The translations under genes were made by a program, and so were the position numbers. A DNA stretch of 20,799 bases from a virus. Under the pieces are notes generated by a model, which was given only the letters and a program-made list of their open reading frames with translations, made no database searches and had not been told where the DNA came from. The stretch is taken from IMG/VR virus record IMGVR_UViG_3300038701_001253, positions 1 to 20,799 of that record; one strand, 5' to 3'. This document shows, in pieces, positions 1 through 7,680 of the stretch; within the stretch, counting starts at the first letter, position 1, and every line of letters begins with the position of its first letter.

Positions 1-9
1 TTAATCCAC

Positions 10-408
10 TTAATCAAGACTCTTTACTCTTTTCCAACCGTTATCATACTTGTACAATATCCTTTCATTGCCTTTGTAGTCGCAATGTATAAAGCTGTTG
101 TACCTACATATTCTTTTATAAGGAGAGTGTTCTATAAGGTCTTGTTGAAGCCTATCTAAATCATCACTCGTTAAATCAACCGCACCGTTGCCTTTAAAGG
201 TGTGCTGACTATTCCCGCTTCTTCCTTTGCTTTTTTCCCATTCAGGCGACCTATAACCACTATTTTTACTCACGTAGATAGGTTGACCGTGCGTATCTCT
301 AACTTTTTGAAGTGGGATTATATGGTACTCTTGTATTTTATCCGCTACATCTTCAGGAATGGGTTCTCCTGAGATATTAAATTCTGAAGGCTTAAAGTGT
401 AGTTTCAT
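10..408 (-). CDS. M15-family peptidase, probable endolysin
   Basis: Likely zinc peptidase that cleaves peptidoglycan cross-links at the end of infection. From ATG 408 the protein has 132 residues and fits the Peptidase M15_3 pattern: SGYRSPE at 50-56, then SQH with His69, GAVD with Asp78, and FIHCD with His108, the expected zinc and catalytic positions. His69 and Asp78 are nine residues apart, while seven is usual in this family (S-x-H-x-x-G-x-A-x-D). A TTG start at 414 is possible, but ATG 408 forms an ATGA overlap with the stop of the upstream membrane-protein gene, so I prefer it. There is no signal peptide, so release would need a holin; the two membrane proteins just upstream are candidates. 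It is the last gene of the run in this window. Family call is fairly firm; the lysis role is inferred from position. Confidence 0.82.
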   Translation of the reverse strand: MKLHFKPSEFNISGEPIPEDVADKIQEYHIIPLQKVRDTHGQPIYVSKNSGYRSPEWEKSKGRSGNSQHTFKGNGAVDLTSDDLDRLQQDLIEHSPYKRICRYNSFIHCDYKGNERILYKYDNGWKRVKSLD

Positions 409-800
409 TGCCAATCTTTTAATATTAGTTCTTTAGGTAAATTGAATAAGTTGATACCTACATAGGCTTGGATAAGTAGCACTTTCCAAACAGCGATTTC
501 AAAGCCTAAAATCAAATAGTATTCTGCTTCTACAATTTGAACGGATAGCATAGTAACCAGGGCTATAATGCACCACTTCTTACAGGATTGAAATAAATGC
601 TCCCCATCTGTAAGCCCAATCAATAAAGTTTTCCAAACCCAATGCCTATCCTGTCTCCATATATGCCCCGTCTCAGAGTTTAGAAAGTGTGTACTCAAAC
701 CTAAAAATGGTTTTTTCCACCTATCCCTTACACTTCTGTCTTCAGCTTCATTAAAGAAGTTGATTAAGAACAGTATTAATATGTTAGGAATGGCTATCAC
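405..800 (-). CDS. Membrane protein of the lysis region
   Basis: Protein of 131 residues with a hydrophobic start (about 3-16), a polar Trp- and Arg-rich middle, and one or two membrane segments at about 76-118. The middle holds TDGEHLF at 64-70; I recall similar TDGxHLFQ motifs in small membrane proteins of Bacteroidota and their phages, whose function I do not know. The start is GTG at 800, forming a GTGA overlap with the previous gene's stop, and the end overlaps the peptidase start as ATGA, so the three are probably translationally coupled. Position between another membrane protein and an endolysin suggests a holin or lysis accessory role. That is inference; length and topology are not diagnostic. 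Confidence 0.6.
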   Translation of the reverse strand: MIAIPNILILFLINFFNEAEDRSVRDRWKKPFLGLSTHFLNSETGHIWRQDRHWVWKTLLIGLTDGEHLFQSCKKWCIIALVTMLSVQIVEAEYYLILGFEIAVWKVLLIQAYVGINLFNLPKELILKDWQ

Positions 801-1138
801 TTGCGCTTGAAGTTGTCAACTTGCTTTGGTTGCAAAAAACTACCCTTTCTTTTGAAGTATTGTAGGACTAATTCAGGAACAGCACCCACCACTAAGTAAA
901 TAAGGTTGTTTACTTCAAAATCTGCAACTACTAGCTTTTCAACTTCGGGCGTGTTTAAGTGTATTGCTAAACTTAAAGCAAAAGAAAGTACTAAAGATAA
1001 CACTATTTTTACCCAATTATCTTTAAAAAAGAAAACGGGGCCAAATGCTTGTGGCGAAGCGTGGCTTGCCCTTTCACGTCTTAACACATCGTAAATTTGT
1101 GCTATTAAAAAACCTAAAAAAGTGTTTAGTAAATACAT
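797..1138 (-). CDS. Putative holin-like membrane protein
   Basis: Protein of 113 residues with three likely membrane segments (about 1-17, 43-62 and 78-95), a basic stretch after the first (LRRER, 19-23) and a basic tail (KRK). Size and three-segment topology fit a class I holin, which would make holes in the inner membrane and release the peptidase encoded two genes on. The ATG at 1138 directly follows the TAA of the fibre gene (TAAATG), and the stop overlaps the next start as GTGA. I recognise no specific holin family, so the role rests on topology and context. The following membrane protein could equally be the holin, with this one as an antiholin. Confidence 0.55.
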   Translation of the reverse strand: MYLLNTFLGFLIAQIYDVLRRERASHASPQAFGPVFFFKDNWVKIVLSLVLSFALSLAIHLNTPEVEKLVVADFEVNNLIYLVVGAVPELVLQYFKRKGSFLQPKQVDNFKRK

Positions 1139-4100
1139 TTAGTAGAGATTATTAACCACTCCTGCACCGTCCTTATAGACTAGCTTAGATTGGTCTGATG
1201 AATAATAAATTGAATTGTTAGGTGCTGCTGCATCCGTAGAGGTAAAAGGCTTGATATAGCCCGACATAGTTAAATCGCCCGTTAAGTCTAAACCGAAGTT
1301 AATATCAACTAGCCCAAAATTAAGAGGGTCTATTGTGAAAGGTGTTATCGTTCCACCTTCACCGTATGGATAACCTAAGCTATATCGTATGGTAAAAACA
1401 CCCCCGTTTAACCTATCTAAAGCCCAACTGTAGTTTCCATCTGCTGAGTTTTCCAACCTAAAACCTACATTGTTACCGCCATTAGGGGTTCTTAGTGTAA
1501 ATAGGTTTTCGTTAAAAAAGAACCCGTTTATTAATATTTCTTCGTGCTGAGTCTTTTTAAATACGGCTGTATGTGTTGCGCTTGAGTCATTTTCTATCAC
1601 ATCATTCAACCCCTGATTAGCTATTAGTAATTTAACCGAAATAATACTGTCAATTAATGCGTTGAGTTCGCTTCTATGTATTACAATACTATCTGTATTG
1701 ACATCTATTCTATCACTTAGGCTATTCGTATCAACTTGAGGGATATTATTAATATCGCTTCTTAAAGCGGTGGTGGTATCATCTATATTATTTAACCTAA
1801 TTAAGTGTAGCCCTAAAGTGTCATAGTTAGCTGTTATTCTTGCGCTTATATTAGTAGTATCAGTTGGCGGGTCAAGTAGTTCTTGCCAATCTGAATTGGT
1901 AATGCCGCTTATTAGTTGGTATTCTGTGGCGCTATCGCTCACAAATACAACCATCCCCACCCTGCGCCTATCCGTTGTAATGCTATTACGCTCCGCTATG
2001 GTTTCTACACTTCGCCAACCACCCTTGCCATATTGGTCATTATGAGTAGGATAAGCATCTAAAGGAGAGTTAGGTACTATTTGGTCTATCACCTTAACCC
2101 CATCCGCATCATTAGTATCTATTGATTGACGGCTAACAATAGCGTAAGCTGTATTTGAAAAGGTATTGCCAACGGTATTAGATACAATGACCCTAAAGGC
2201 TTGCCCGCTATCCGATAATGCCACTACTTTACTATAAGACTGATTTGTAGCCCCTGTGATGTCTTCAAATGACCCAACCGTGTCTATTTGCCATTGGTAG
2301 GTAAATGCGGGACTTCCTGTTGCTGTAACACTAAAAACCACCGTACCACCCTCGAAAACGCTAGAATTTTGGGGTTGCGCTGTAATTACTGGAGGAAAAT
2401 CAACCGCTTCTACTTCTACTAAAATATCGGTGGTGGTATCTGAACTACTTAAATTTGAAACTATCGCTCTAAATAAGTCCCCATCTTGTGAGCTTTCAGC
2501 AACAAAAGAATAGGTACTATCCGTAGCCCCTGAAACATCAACATAACCTAAGCCTGTATTTACTTGCCATTGTATGGTTCGATTTGGGAAACTTCCAGTA
2601 TCGGTAACATACAGATTAACTGTTTCCCCTGCGCTCACATCTTGATTAGCAGCCTGACCAATTATTACAGGCGGCGTTGCTCCCACCATCCAATTAATCT
2701 TTTCAATATTTCCTTGAAAGTCAGTCTCAGAGTTAGAGCCTATCATTCTTAGGGTATAGCTCTTTTTGTTTTGTGCTGAAGTAACAGGAAAATCATACAC
2801 ACTATCATTGCTTGAAAATTCTGCCAGATTATCATTGATAATTTGAAAGGTTCGGTTTGTTATATCGGTACTTACATCAATTAAGGTAACGGTGTCCCCA
2901 TCTTCAACCGCAAAAGCTTCTGACTGTAAAACATCGTTTAGGTACACATTAAAAGCAAGGGTAGGTTCTATTGGTGGTATTCCACTCATATCGTAAGCCC
3001 CTAAATCTGAGGTGTCCGCCCTTGTATATCTTCTGTTATCCAGTTCAGGCATTTTAGACTGGTTTCCTGTTTTACGTGCTTTACTTTCAAACCCATCAAC
3101 TGCTAATGTTTTTAAATGCCAGTTTACAGGGTTGGTTAATATATTAGGTAGGTCATTTAATCTAAAGCCTATTGCACTATCATTGATAAAAGTGTGGTCG
3201 TAATAGTTAGAGTTCGCTTCTTGACCCGTAGCTTGAATATTATCCAAAGCCTCACTATAACCACTTAGCGCACCCTCTCCATTCCATACCCTACGTGAAG
3301 GGTTCCAGTTATGGTGATAGTCGTTATAGTCCGCAAAGAAATTAGTGTCAGGTACTAAGTCAGGAGTTCCGTAAATATTGTTAATCGCAACTGTTAAAGA
3401 GGTGTCGGAATACAACACGTTATTATACCATTCTAAATAACCTATATCTACCAAGGTATTAACATACGAACGGTTTCTAATTCGACCCTTGTCAATCATT
3501 GTATTACTATAAACTCTCAGAGTATCTATTGCCTCAATCCTTAGCATTTCGCCTTGATTGTTAATCATCTTGTTATTGATGATGTTGGCGTAGCCATCTC
3601 CTAAAGGGGAAGCCTCAGAAACATAAATAATAGAAGCAGGGTTGTCTTGATTACCAGTTCCCGAACCTCTAAACTCATTTCTTAGAATATCAAAATTGTA
3701 AGAGGTGTTAATTGATAAGGCATTTCTTGTGCTTACATCAAAAAAGCAATCTTCTACTCTTAGACCTTTAGTATCTTTAAAAAGACCGTGAGTTGACCCT
3801 TCTCCATTTGGTGCGGTGTCCGCAGTACTAAACGTGTTATTTAAAATCCATAAGTTGAAAATACTATCTCTATTTGCGTCTGGCGAACCAACCCTGTACG
3901 CTCCATAACTTAAGTCTGACCAAATACAGCTTTGGAATATGGTTGTGTCGGTGTGGTTAATCATTCTAAATCCAACATACCCATACTGAACAACTAAGTT
4001 CGTAAAGGTGTTATTCTTTGTTTTGCTTGAAGCACCCGCATTATCCCCTGTAATATATATTAAAGCCCCATCCTCTCCCAATGGGTCACCATTTTGTAAA

Positions 4101-4426
4101 GTCAGACTTTCCCAATGCGTACCCGAAATTTCACTTAATCGTATTAAAGAGCTTACACTGTCTCCACCATCTATAATAGCACTTGACCCTGTTCCAATTA
4201 TCCATAGTTCGTAACCATTCATATCTAGCCCAAAATCCGCTATCATTTCCACTCTTGGATAAGTGCCGTTTGCTACATCCAAAGTATCTGAGAAGTCTAA
4301 AGTTCCGCCTGTAAATAGTACATCAATAGCTTCTTGAATGGTAGCATAAGACAAGCCTGTTCTTTTATTGGTTACTTGCCCAATTAGTAAGGTCGGAAAC
4401 AGAAGTAATACTAAAAGTTTTTTCAT
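1139..4426 (-). CDS. Tail fibre / receptor-binding protein with signal peptide
   Basis: Modular protein of 1095 residues. Residues 1-16 look like a Sec signal peptide, with two Lys, a Leu-rich core and LLIG before Gln17. Residues 20-478 are rich in short Asn-containing repeats typical of a right-handed parallel beta-helix, ending in DLGAYD, as many secreted beta-helix proteins do. A beta domain follows (485-580), then two Ig-like domains (585-676 and 678-765) with the usual YQWQ or IQWQ and F/RVIVSN strands. Residues 805-851 (DRRRVGMVVFV, YQL, W) match a module common in phage fibres. A coiled-coil-like stretch (855-935) and a beta-rich end (960-1095, with YYSSDQSKLVYKDG) resemble the trimeric tip of Bacteroidota phage fibres. 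The likely role is surface binding and perhaps glycan cutting by the beta-helix; I see no assignable catalytic residues. The start overlaps the previous stop as ATGA. The signal peptide is odd for a virion protein. Confidence 0.72.
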   Translation of the reverse strand: MKKLLVLLLFPTLLIGQVTNKRTGLSYATIQEAIDVLFTGGTLDFSDTLDVANGTYPRVEMIADFGLDMNGYELWIIGTGSSAIIDGGDSVSSLIRLSEISGTHWESLTLQNGDPLGEDGALIYITGDNAGASSKTKNNTFTNLVVQYGYVGFRMINHTDTTIFQSCIWSDLSYGAYRVGSPDANRDSIFNLWILNNTFSTADTAPNGEGSTHGLFKDTKGLRVEDCFFDVSTRNALSINTSYNFDILRNEFRGSGTGNQDNPASIIYVSEASPLGDGYANIINNKMINNQGEMLRIEAIDTLRVYSNTMIDKGRIRNRSYVNTLVDIGYLEWYNNVLYSDTSLTVAINNIYGTPDLVPDTNFFADYNDYHHNWNPSRRVWNGEGALSGYSEALDNIQATGQEANSNYYDHTFINDSAIGFRLNDLPNILTNPVNWHLKTLAVDGFESKARKTGNQSKMPELDNRRYTRADTSDLGAYDMSGIPPIEPTLAFNVYLNDVLQSEAFAVEDGDTVTLIDVSTDITNRTFQIINDNLAEFSSNDSVYDFPVTSAQNKKSYTLRMIGSNSETDFQGNIEKINWMVGATPPVIIGQAANQDVSAGETVNLYVTDTGSFPNRTIQWQVNTGLGYVDVSGATDSTYSFVAESSQDGDLFRAIVSNLSSSDTTTDILVEVEAVDFPPVITAQPQNSSVFEGGTVVFSVTATGSPAFTYQWQIDTVGSFEDITGATNQSYSKVVALSDSGQAFRVIVSNTVGNTFSNTAYAIVSRQSIDTNDADGVKVIDQIVPNSPLDAYPTHNDQYGKGGWRSVETIAERNSITTDRRRVGMVVFVSDSATEYQLISGITNSDWQELLDPPTDTTNISARITANYDTLGLHLIRLNNIDDTTTALRSDINNIPQVDTNSLSDRIDVNTDSIVIHRSELNALIDSIISVKLLIANQGLNDVIENDSSATHTAVFKKTQHEEILINGFFFNENLFTLRTPNGGNNVGFRLENSADGNYSWALDRLNGGVFTIRYSLGYPYGEGGTITPFTIDPLNFGLVDINFGLDLTGDLTMSGYIKPFTSTDAAAPNNSIYYSSDQSKLVYKDGAGVVNNLY

Positions 4427-5334
4427 CGTATCTCAAAGGTTATAGAGCCGTTTTGTATGCTCTTAGAAATGTAGAATATGTAAGAAGTGGTTGCACCTGA
4501 AGCGTTAGTAAAGTCGCTTACAGTTCGATTAAATGCGCCTGTTGAGTTTAAGCCCCCTACCCATATTTGAGAAACATTAGTAGGGTCAAAGCTTTCAGGA
4601 AAGGCAATTACAAAATATAAGGGGCTACTATTATTTGAGGTTGTTTCGCTTTTAGTTCTGCTAGTGATAAACTCCTTGCTCAACCCTTGCACTTCTCCAT
4701 CCGTTGGAGATTGATTAGTAAAGCCCCAATACCGATAGTCTCGGAATACAAAAGGCACGTTATCACTTGCTGTTTTTCCGTCAGCGGTGGTAACTGTTAG
4801 GTTATAGGTAGTATTTGAATTTCTTACTAAATCAACGGCTTGTGTCCCATTAGTTGAAGCCCCTGCATTTGGGTTGACAAATGCTTGATTGACCCCACCT
4901 GCTACAATAGTAGATAAGTCTTGTGTAGCTTCTTGGCGACCCGCTGTCCAGTTTAAAGTTACGGATAAGTCAGAACCGCTTGCCATTCTTTCTATTGTAA
5001 AAGAACTAGCTGTTGAGCCATCATAAGTAGCCGTTAAGCTTGCCGTTGGAACTTGTGAAGGATAGAATATGCTATCTATCCAGTTTGCAATATCATTGGT
5101 ATTTGCATTGAGACCCTCAAATCCATCAACATCTAAGGTAATAGGGTTCTTTCCATTAACTAAGCTGTCTAAAGAACCACCCCCGCCAATTTGTATAGTA
5201 TCTCCATTAGCATCTACAAAATACTCAGCCCTAACACCCTCAGTAAAATAGGTTGGGTTTCCATTTTCAAACCATTGCGCACTAGCCCCGAATGAAGCCA
5301 AAATAAATAGTAATATTAGCTTGGTAGTATCCAT
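4423..5334 (-). CDS. Phage beta-sandwich structural protein with signal peptide
   Basis: Protein of 303 residues. Residues 1-19 form a convincing Sec signal peptide: Lys5, hydrophobic core 6-15, and ASA before Gln20. The mature part is beta-rich. Residues about 110-200 (LSVTLNWTAGRQ, VDLVRNSNTTYNLTVTTADGK) and 200-303 (FRDYRYWGF, LYFVIAFPE, TTSYIFYIS) follow a strand pattern I associate with phage tail or adsorption proteins, including the RYWG motif. The ATG at 5334 lies 19 bases inside the 111-aa gene, and the stop overlaps the fibre gene start as ATGA, so the three adsorption genes are probably expressed together. Its exact position in the virion is unknown. It could be a fibre base or adaptor, or a secreted protein encoded by the phage. 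Confidence 0.6.
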   Translation of the reverse strand: MDTTKLILLFILASFGASAQWFENGNPTYFTEGVRAEYFVDANGDTIQIGGGGSLDSLVNGKNPITLDVDGFEGLNANTNDIANWIDSIFYPSQVPTASLTATYDGSTASSFTIERMASGSDLSVTLNWTAGRQEATQDLSTIVAGGVNQAFVNPNAGASTNGTQAVDLVRNSNTTYNLTVTTADGKTASDNVPFVFRDYRYWGFTNQSPTDGEVQGLSKEFITSRTKSETTSNNSSPLYFVIAFPESFDPTNVSQIWVGGLNSTGAFNRTVSDFTNASGATTSYIFYISKSIQNGSITFEIR

Positions 5335-5651
5335 AATTTCGCTGTTGTGTTAGGTAGTGAGAAAGGGAAGGTTATAGTTCCTGTAATACTGTCGAATGTT
5401 GCCCCTTGTTGAGTTAGTTCCGTTCCGTTTCCTAGTATTAAAAAGTCTTTTAACTCTTTGCCTATTAAATCATCATCTTGATAGGTCGTTCCGCTTAGTG
5501 TAATTCCTTTAGCGTTCATTCCTGCAACGGCTACAAAAATTGCTTCTATAAACTGAATGTTAAAATCTCTATGATTTTCGGCAGTTATAGGCTTATTACT
5601 AGCCAATAGGGTGCTATTCAAATCAAGTAGTTGCTGCTTAGTTAATGCCAT
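5316..5651 (-). CDS. Small protein upstream of the fibre genes
   Basis: Protein of 111 residues that I do not recognise. The first half (1-50) is helical and polar, and begins MALTKQQLLDLNSTLL. The second half (about 50-111) is beta-rich, with the hairpin-like stretch TFDSITGTITF near the end. It starts 14 bases inside the connector gene and overlaps the 303-aa gene by 19 bases, which places it in one translational unit joining the head connector to the adsorption proteins. A small virion or fibre-attachment protein is plausible. It has no signal peptide, unlike the next two genes. Confidence 0.5.
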   Translation of the reverse strand: MALTKQQLLDLNSTLLASNKPITAENHRDFNIQFIEAIFVAVAGMNAKGITLSGTTYQDDDLIGKELKDFLILGNGTELTQQGATFDSITGTITFPFSLPNTTAKLWILPS

Positions 5652-6141
5652 CTTGTATTTGTTTTATTGTTCTAACCCCGCTAATTCCAAACTTTCTTTT
5701 TCGCACGCTTTCAGTTTCTTGATATGTAGTACCGTCAAAAGTCCAATTAGCCACTTCTAAAGCATTCATCATATCCGTAACCCTTACACTTCTGTCATAT
5801 TTAGCCTGCTCGATAAGCACGCCTCTGCTTTCCTCTGTTAAAGGATTAAAAGTTCCTTGCGGGTCTGTTAATTCTGTGAGTCCGAACTGGCTAATATTTC
5901 TACCGTGAGAAGCTAAAAACCTTGCGTATGCCATTAAGCATAAAGCAGGCTTTACGTAGGTATCTAAAAAGGTTGTTAGCTCTACTCCTGGAATGCTTAA
6001 CGCTGTATAAAGTGCTTGTGTCAGCTTGGGCCGTAGGTCGTACAGTTCTGCATTAGTAATATGAGCATTTACTTGCGCCTCTTCAATATTGGTACTCCAT
6101 CCCGCTATATAGCTTGAAAAATCACTCTTCGATACTAACAC
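5638..6141 (-). CDS. Probable head-tail connector protein
   Basis: Protein of 167 residues, mostly helical through the first 110, with the pattern of small connector or adaptor proteins: an N-terminal helix, then ITNAELYDLRPKLTQALYTAL (about 28-48), then a helix ending in ARFLASHGRN. A short polar segment and a basic end (RKRKFGISG) follow. The start is GTG at 6141, 20 bases inside the portal gene; there is no ATG in the first part of the frame. Its place directly after the portal fits a head-completion ring that docks the tail, as the gp6-type adaptors do. The family call rests on fold pattern and position, not on a diagnostic motif. Confidence 0.55.
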   Translation of the reverse strand: MLVSKSDFSSYIAGWSTNIEEAQVNAHITNAELYDLRPKLTQALYTALSIPGVELTTFLDTYVKPALCLMAYARFLASHGRNISQFGLTELTDPQGTFNPLTEESRGVLIEQAKYDRSVRVTDMMNALEVANWTFDGTTYQETESVRKRKFGISGVRTIKQIQDGIN

Positions 6142-7333
6142 CTTCTTCTTTTTTAGGGAGTTCGTAAATGGTTCTTATCTCATCATCTGTAAGCTTCTGT
6201 AATACCCAATCTGGAATATTGTCGAATAGGCTTAAGCTCTTAATTGAAAAGTCTTTATCTGGAAAGGCTACATTCAAAGCCCCGCTAATCATTCTTTGAA
6301 GTCTATTAACTGTCAGGTTAAAAAGCTTCATTTGATTTACCAACGCTTGATTGTCACCTAGCTTACCAGGGGTCTCAATTCCAATTAAAACTGGTGGCAC
6401 TCCTATTAACCTACAAACCTTTGTAGCTAGTCTTTCAGTAGCTTTATCAGTAGCATCCAACATTTCAGCGATGTTCAACACCGTGATTTGTGGTTTATCT
6501 TCTGGTGTTTCGCCTTCTAAATGCAAAATGCTACTAGCATCTTCCCCAGTAAAACCATTTAGCATAGCATCAAAGTAATCCTTGTCAGTATGTCCATCTT
6601 CGTCTTGAAGCTCGTTATCTATCTTTCCAGTAGATATGACCATATTTGCACGCCAACCTTTTTTGATATTTCTGTTTTCAAGCTTAGAAATACCGCCATC
6701 GCTTTGTATATCTTCTATTCCAGAGTAGTAGGAAGGAATAGGAAACTTATCATAATACAAGCCCATCCCTTTATTGAAAAGGGTTATAATCTGTCCCGCT
6801 TGCTTGCCTTTATGGTCTTTAAGGTCTTTCTCAAATTGAACCTTTCTTTTTGCAAGGTCTGGCTCAAAAGGAAGTAATACTAAATCATCCCTTTTTTGAT
6901 ATAGAGACTCACCCATTAACTCATTGAACACCCAACTACCATCTTCTTTAGGTCTGAGTTTTTGCCATTGTACGTTTTGAATTTGTGCAACCTCTCCTGA
7001 ATTATTAAAAAACACTCGTAATGCCACCCCTTCAAAGTAGGCTGCATTTAAAGAAACATCATTTAATAATTGGTCAAAGTTTTGGGTTTTGTTAGCCTTT
7101 TCATTTGCTAGTGTTTCGTTTGAAAACCCATCCCCTTCAATAAAGGTGGCTAATCGTTTTAGCCCAATGGTGGCAGTTCCTGAGTTTACAACATTGCGAA
7201 TGATTGCATTAGGAATGTCATCTTTACTTCCAAGCTTAAACCTTTTAGAGCTACGCTCAGTAGTAATGTTAGCAATGGCGTTGAAAACCTCACGCTTTGC
7301 CTTTGCTGCAAATTCAAATAGTGAGACTTTCAT
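6122..7333 (-). CDS. Portal protein
   Basis: Forms the ring at the special capsid vertex through which DNA is packaged and ejected. It has 403 residues, a usual length for a siphovirus portal. The strongest evidence is the C-terminal stem and crown region: VCRLIGVPPVLIG at about 306-318, then GDNQALVNQMKLF and a long helix to about 354, typical of HK97- and SPP1-like portals. The N-terminal part (1-130) has the alpha/beta clip and wing pattern with FEGVALRVFFN. The gene comes after the capsid and before the connector, whereas portals usually precede protease and capsid. The ATG at 7333 lies six bases after the previous stop. Confidence 0.82.
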   Translation of the reverse strand: MKVSLFEFAAKAKREVFNAIANITTERSSKRFKLGSKDDIPNAIIRNVVNSGTATIGLKRLATFIEGDGFSNETLANEKANKTQNFDQLLNDVSLNAAYFEGVALRVFFNNSGEVAQIQNVQWQKLRPKEDGSWVFNELMGESLYQKRDDLVLLPFEPDLAKRKVQFEKDLKDHKGKQAGQIITLFNKGMGLYYDKFPIPSYYSGIEDIQSDGGISKLENRNIKKGWRANMVISTGKIDNELQDEDGHTDKDYFDAMLNGFTGEDASSILHLEGETPEDKPQITVLNIAEMLDATDKATERLATKVCRLIGVPPVLIGIETPGKLGDNQALVNQMKLFNLTVNRLQRMISGALNVAFPDKDFSIKSLSLFDNIPDWVLQKLTDDEIRTIYELPKKEEGVSIEE

Positions 7334-7339
7334 ATTTGC

Positions 7340-7678
7340 TTATGCGTTATCGGATAGCTCTGCTAATCGGTTGTTAAGTGCCTTTAGAATGCTTGCTCTA
7401 GGCTTTTCGGCTTCGTTTTCTTCAGCTATTAAAGACTGTAAAACATTGGAGTCGTTTTCTTCAGCTATTAAAGGTTTTAGCTCTTTAACTGAAAGACTGA
7501 TTGAGATTTCTTCCTTTTCTGGAATTAGCTCAATATTGTGTTTTAACCAATCAATCTTCAAAAGAAGTTCAGCAGTTTCGTTGGTAAGGCTGTCTTTTGT
7601 GATTGCCCCCCTACGTCCTGCTAATTGAATTTGACTGTCTCTGTACTCTTTTTTAAATCTGTACTTTAAATCTTCCAT
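7340..7678 (-). CDS. Small helical protein with an internal duplication
   Basis: Protein of 112 residues, strongly charged and predicted helical, which I do not recognise. It starts with MEDLKYRFKKEYRDSQ and ends in a helix NNRLAELSDN. The middle has two copies of LIAEEN, 13 residues apart, produced by a perfect 22-base direct repeat. It lies two bases after the tail-tube-like gene and six before the portal gene. It could be a head-assembly accessory or a head-tail adaptor, but nothing in the sequence decides this. Confidence 0.5.
   Translation of the reverse strand: MEDLKYRFKKEYRDSQIQLAGRRGAITKDSLTNETAELLLKIDWLKHNIELIPEKEEISISLSVKELKPLIAEENDSNVLQSLIAEENEAEKPRASILKALNNRLAELSDNA
7413..7473 (-). 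repeat. 22-bp direct repeat, period 39 bp
   Basis: The same 22 bases occur at 7413-7434 and 7452-7473, in the same orientation, 39 bases (13 codons) apart. Both copies are in frame in the 112-aa gene and encode the LIAEEN segment. The identity at DNA level, including third codon positions, points to a recent in-frame tandem duplication whose spacer halves have diverged. Confidence 0.9.
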
Positions 7679-7680
7679 AA

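Noticed and set aside
797-1138. Signal peptide with Gln (FLIAQ) in the 113-aa protein
   Set aside because: The hydrophobic start has no basic residue before it and is followed by more membrane segments, so it reads as a membrane anchor.
725-5796. Identical 16-mer at 725-740 and 5781-5796
   Set aside because: Both copies encode DRSVR in frame in two unrelated proteins. A single 16-base match in 20 kb of AT-rich coding DNA can occur by chance, and the flanks differ.
7089-7628. Plus-strand open frame of 179 codons
   Set aside because: Antisense to the portal and the 112-aa gene; composition is Ser/Phe/Leu-rich as expected for a shadow, and it crosses a clear gene boundary.
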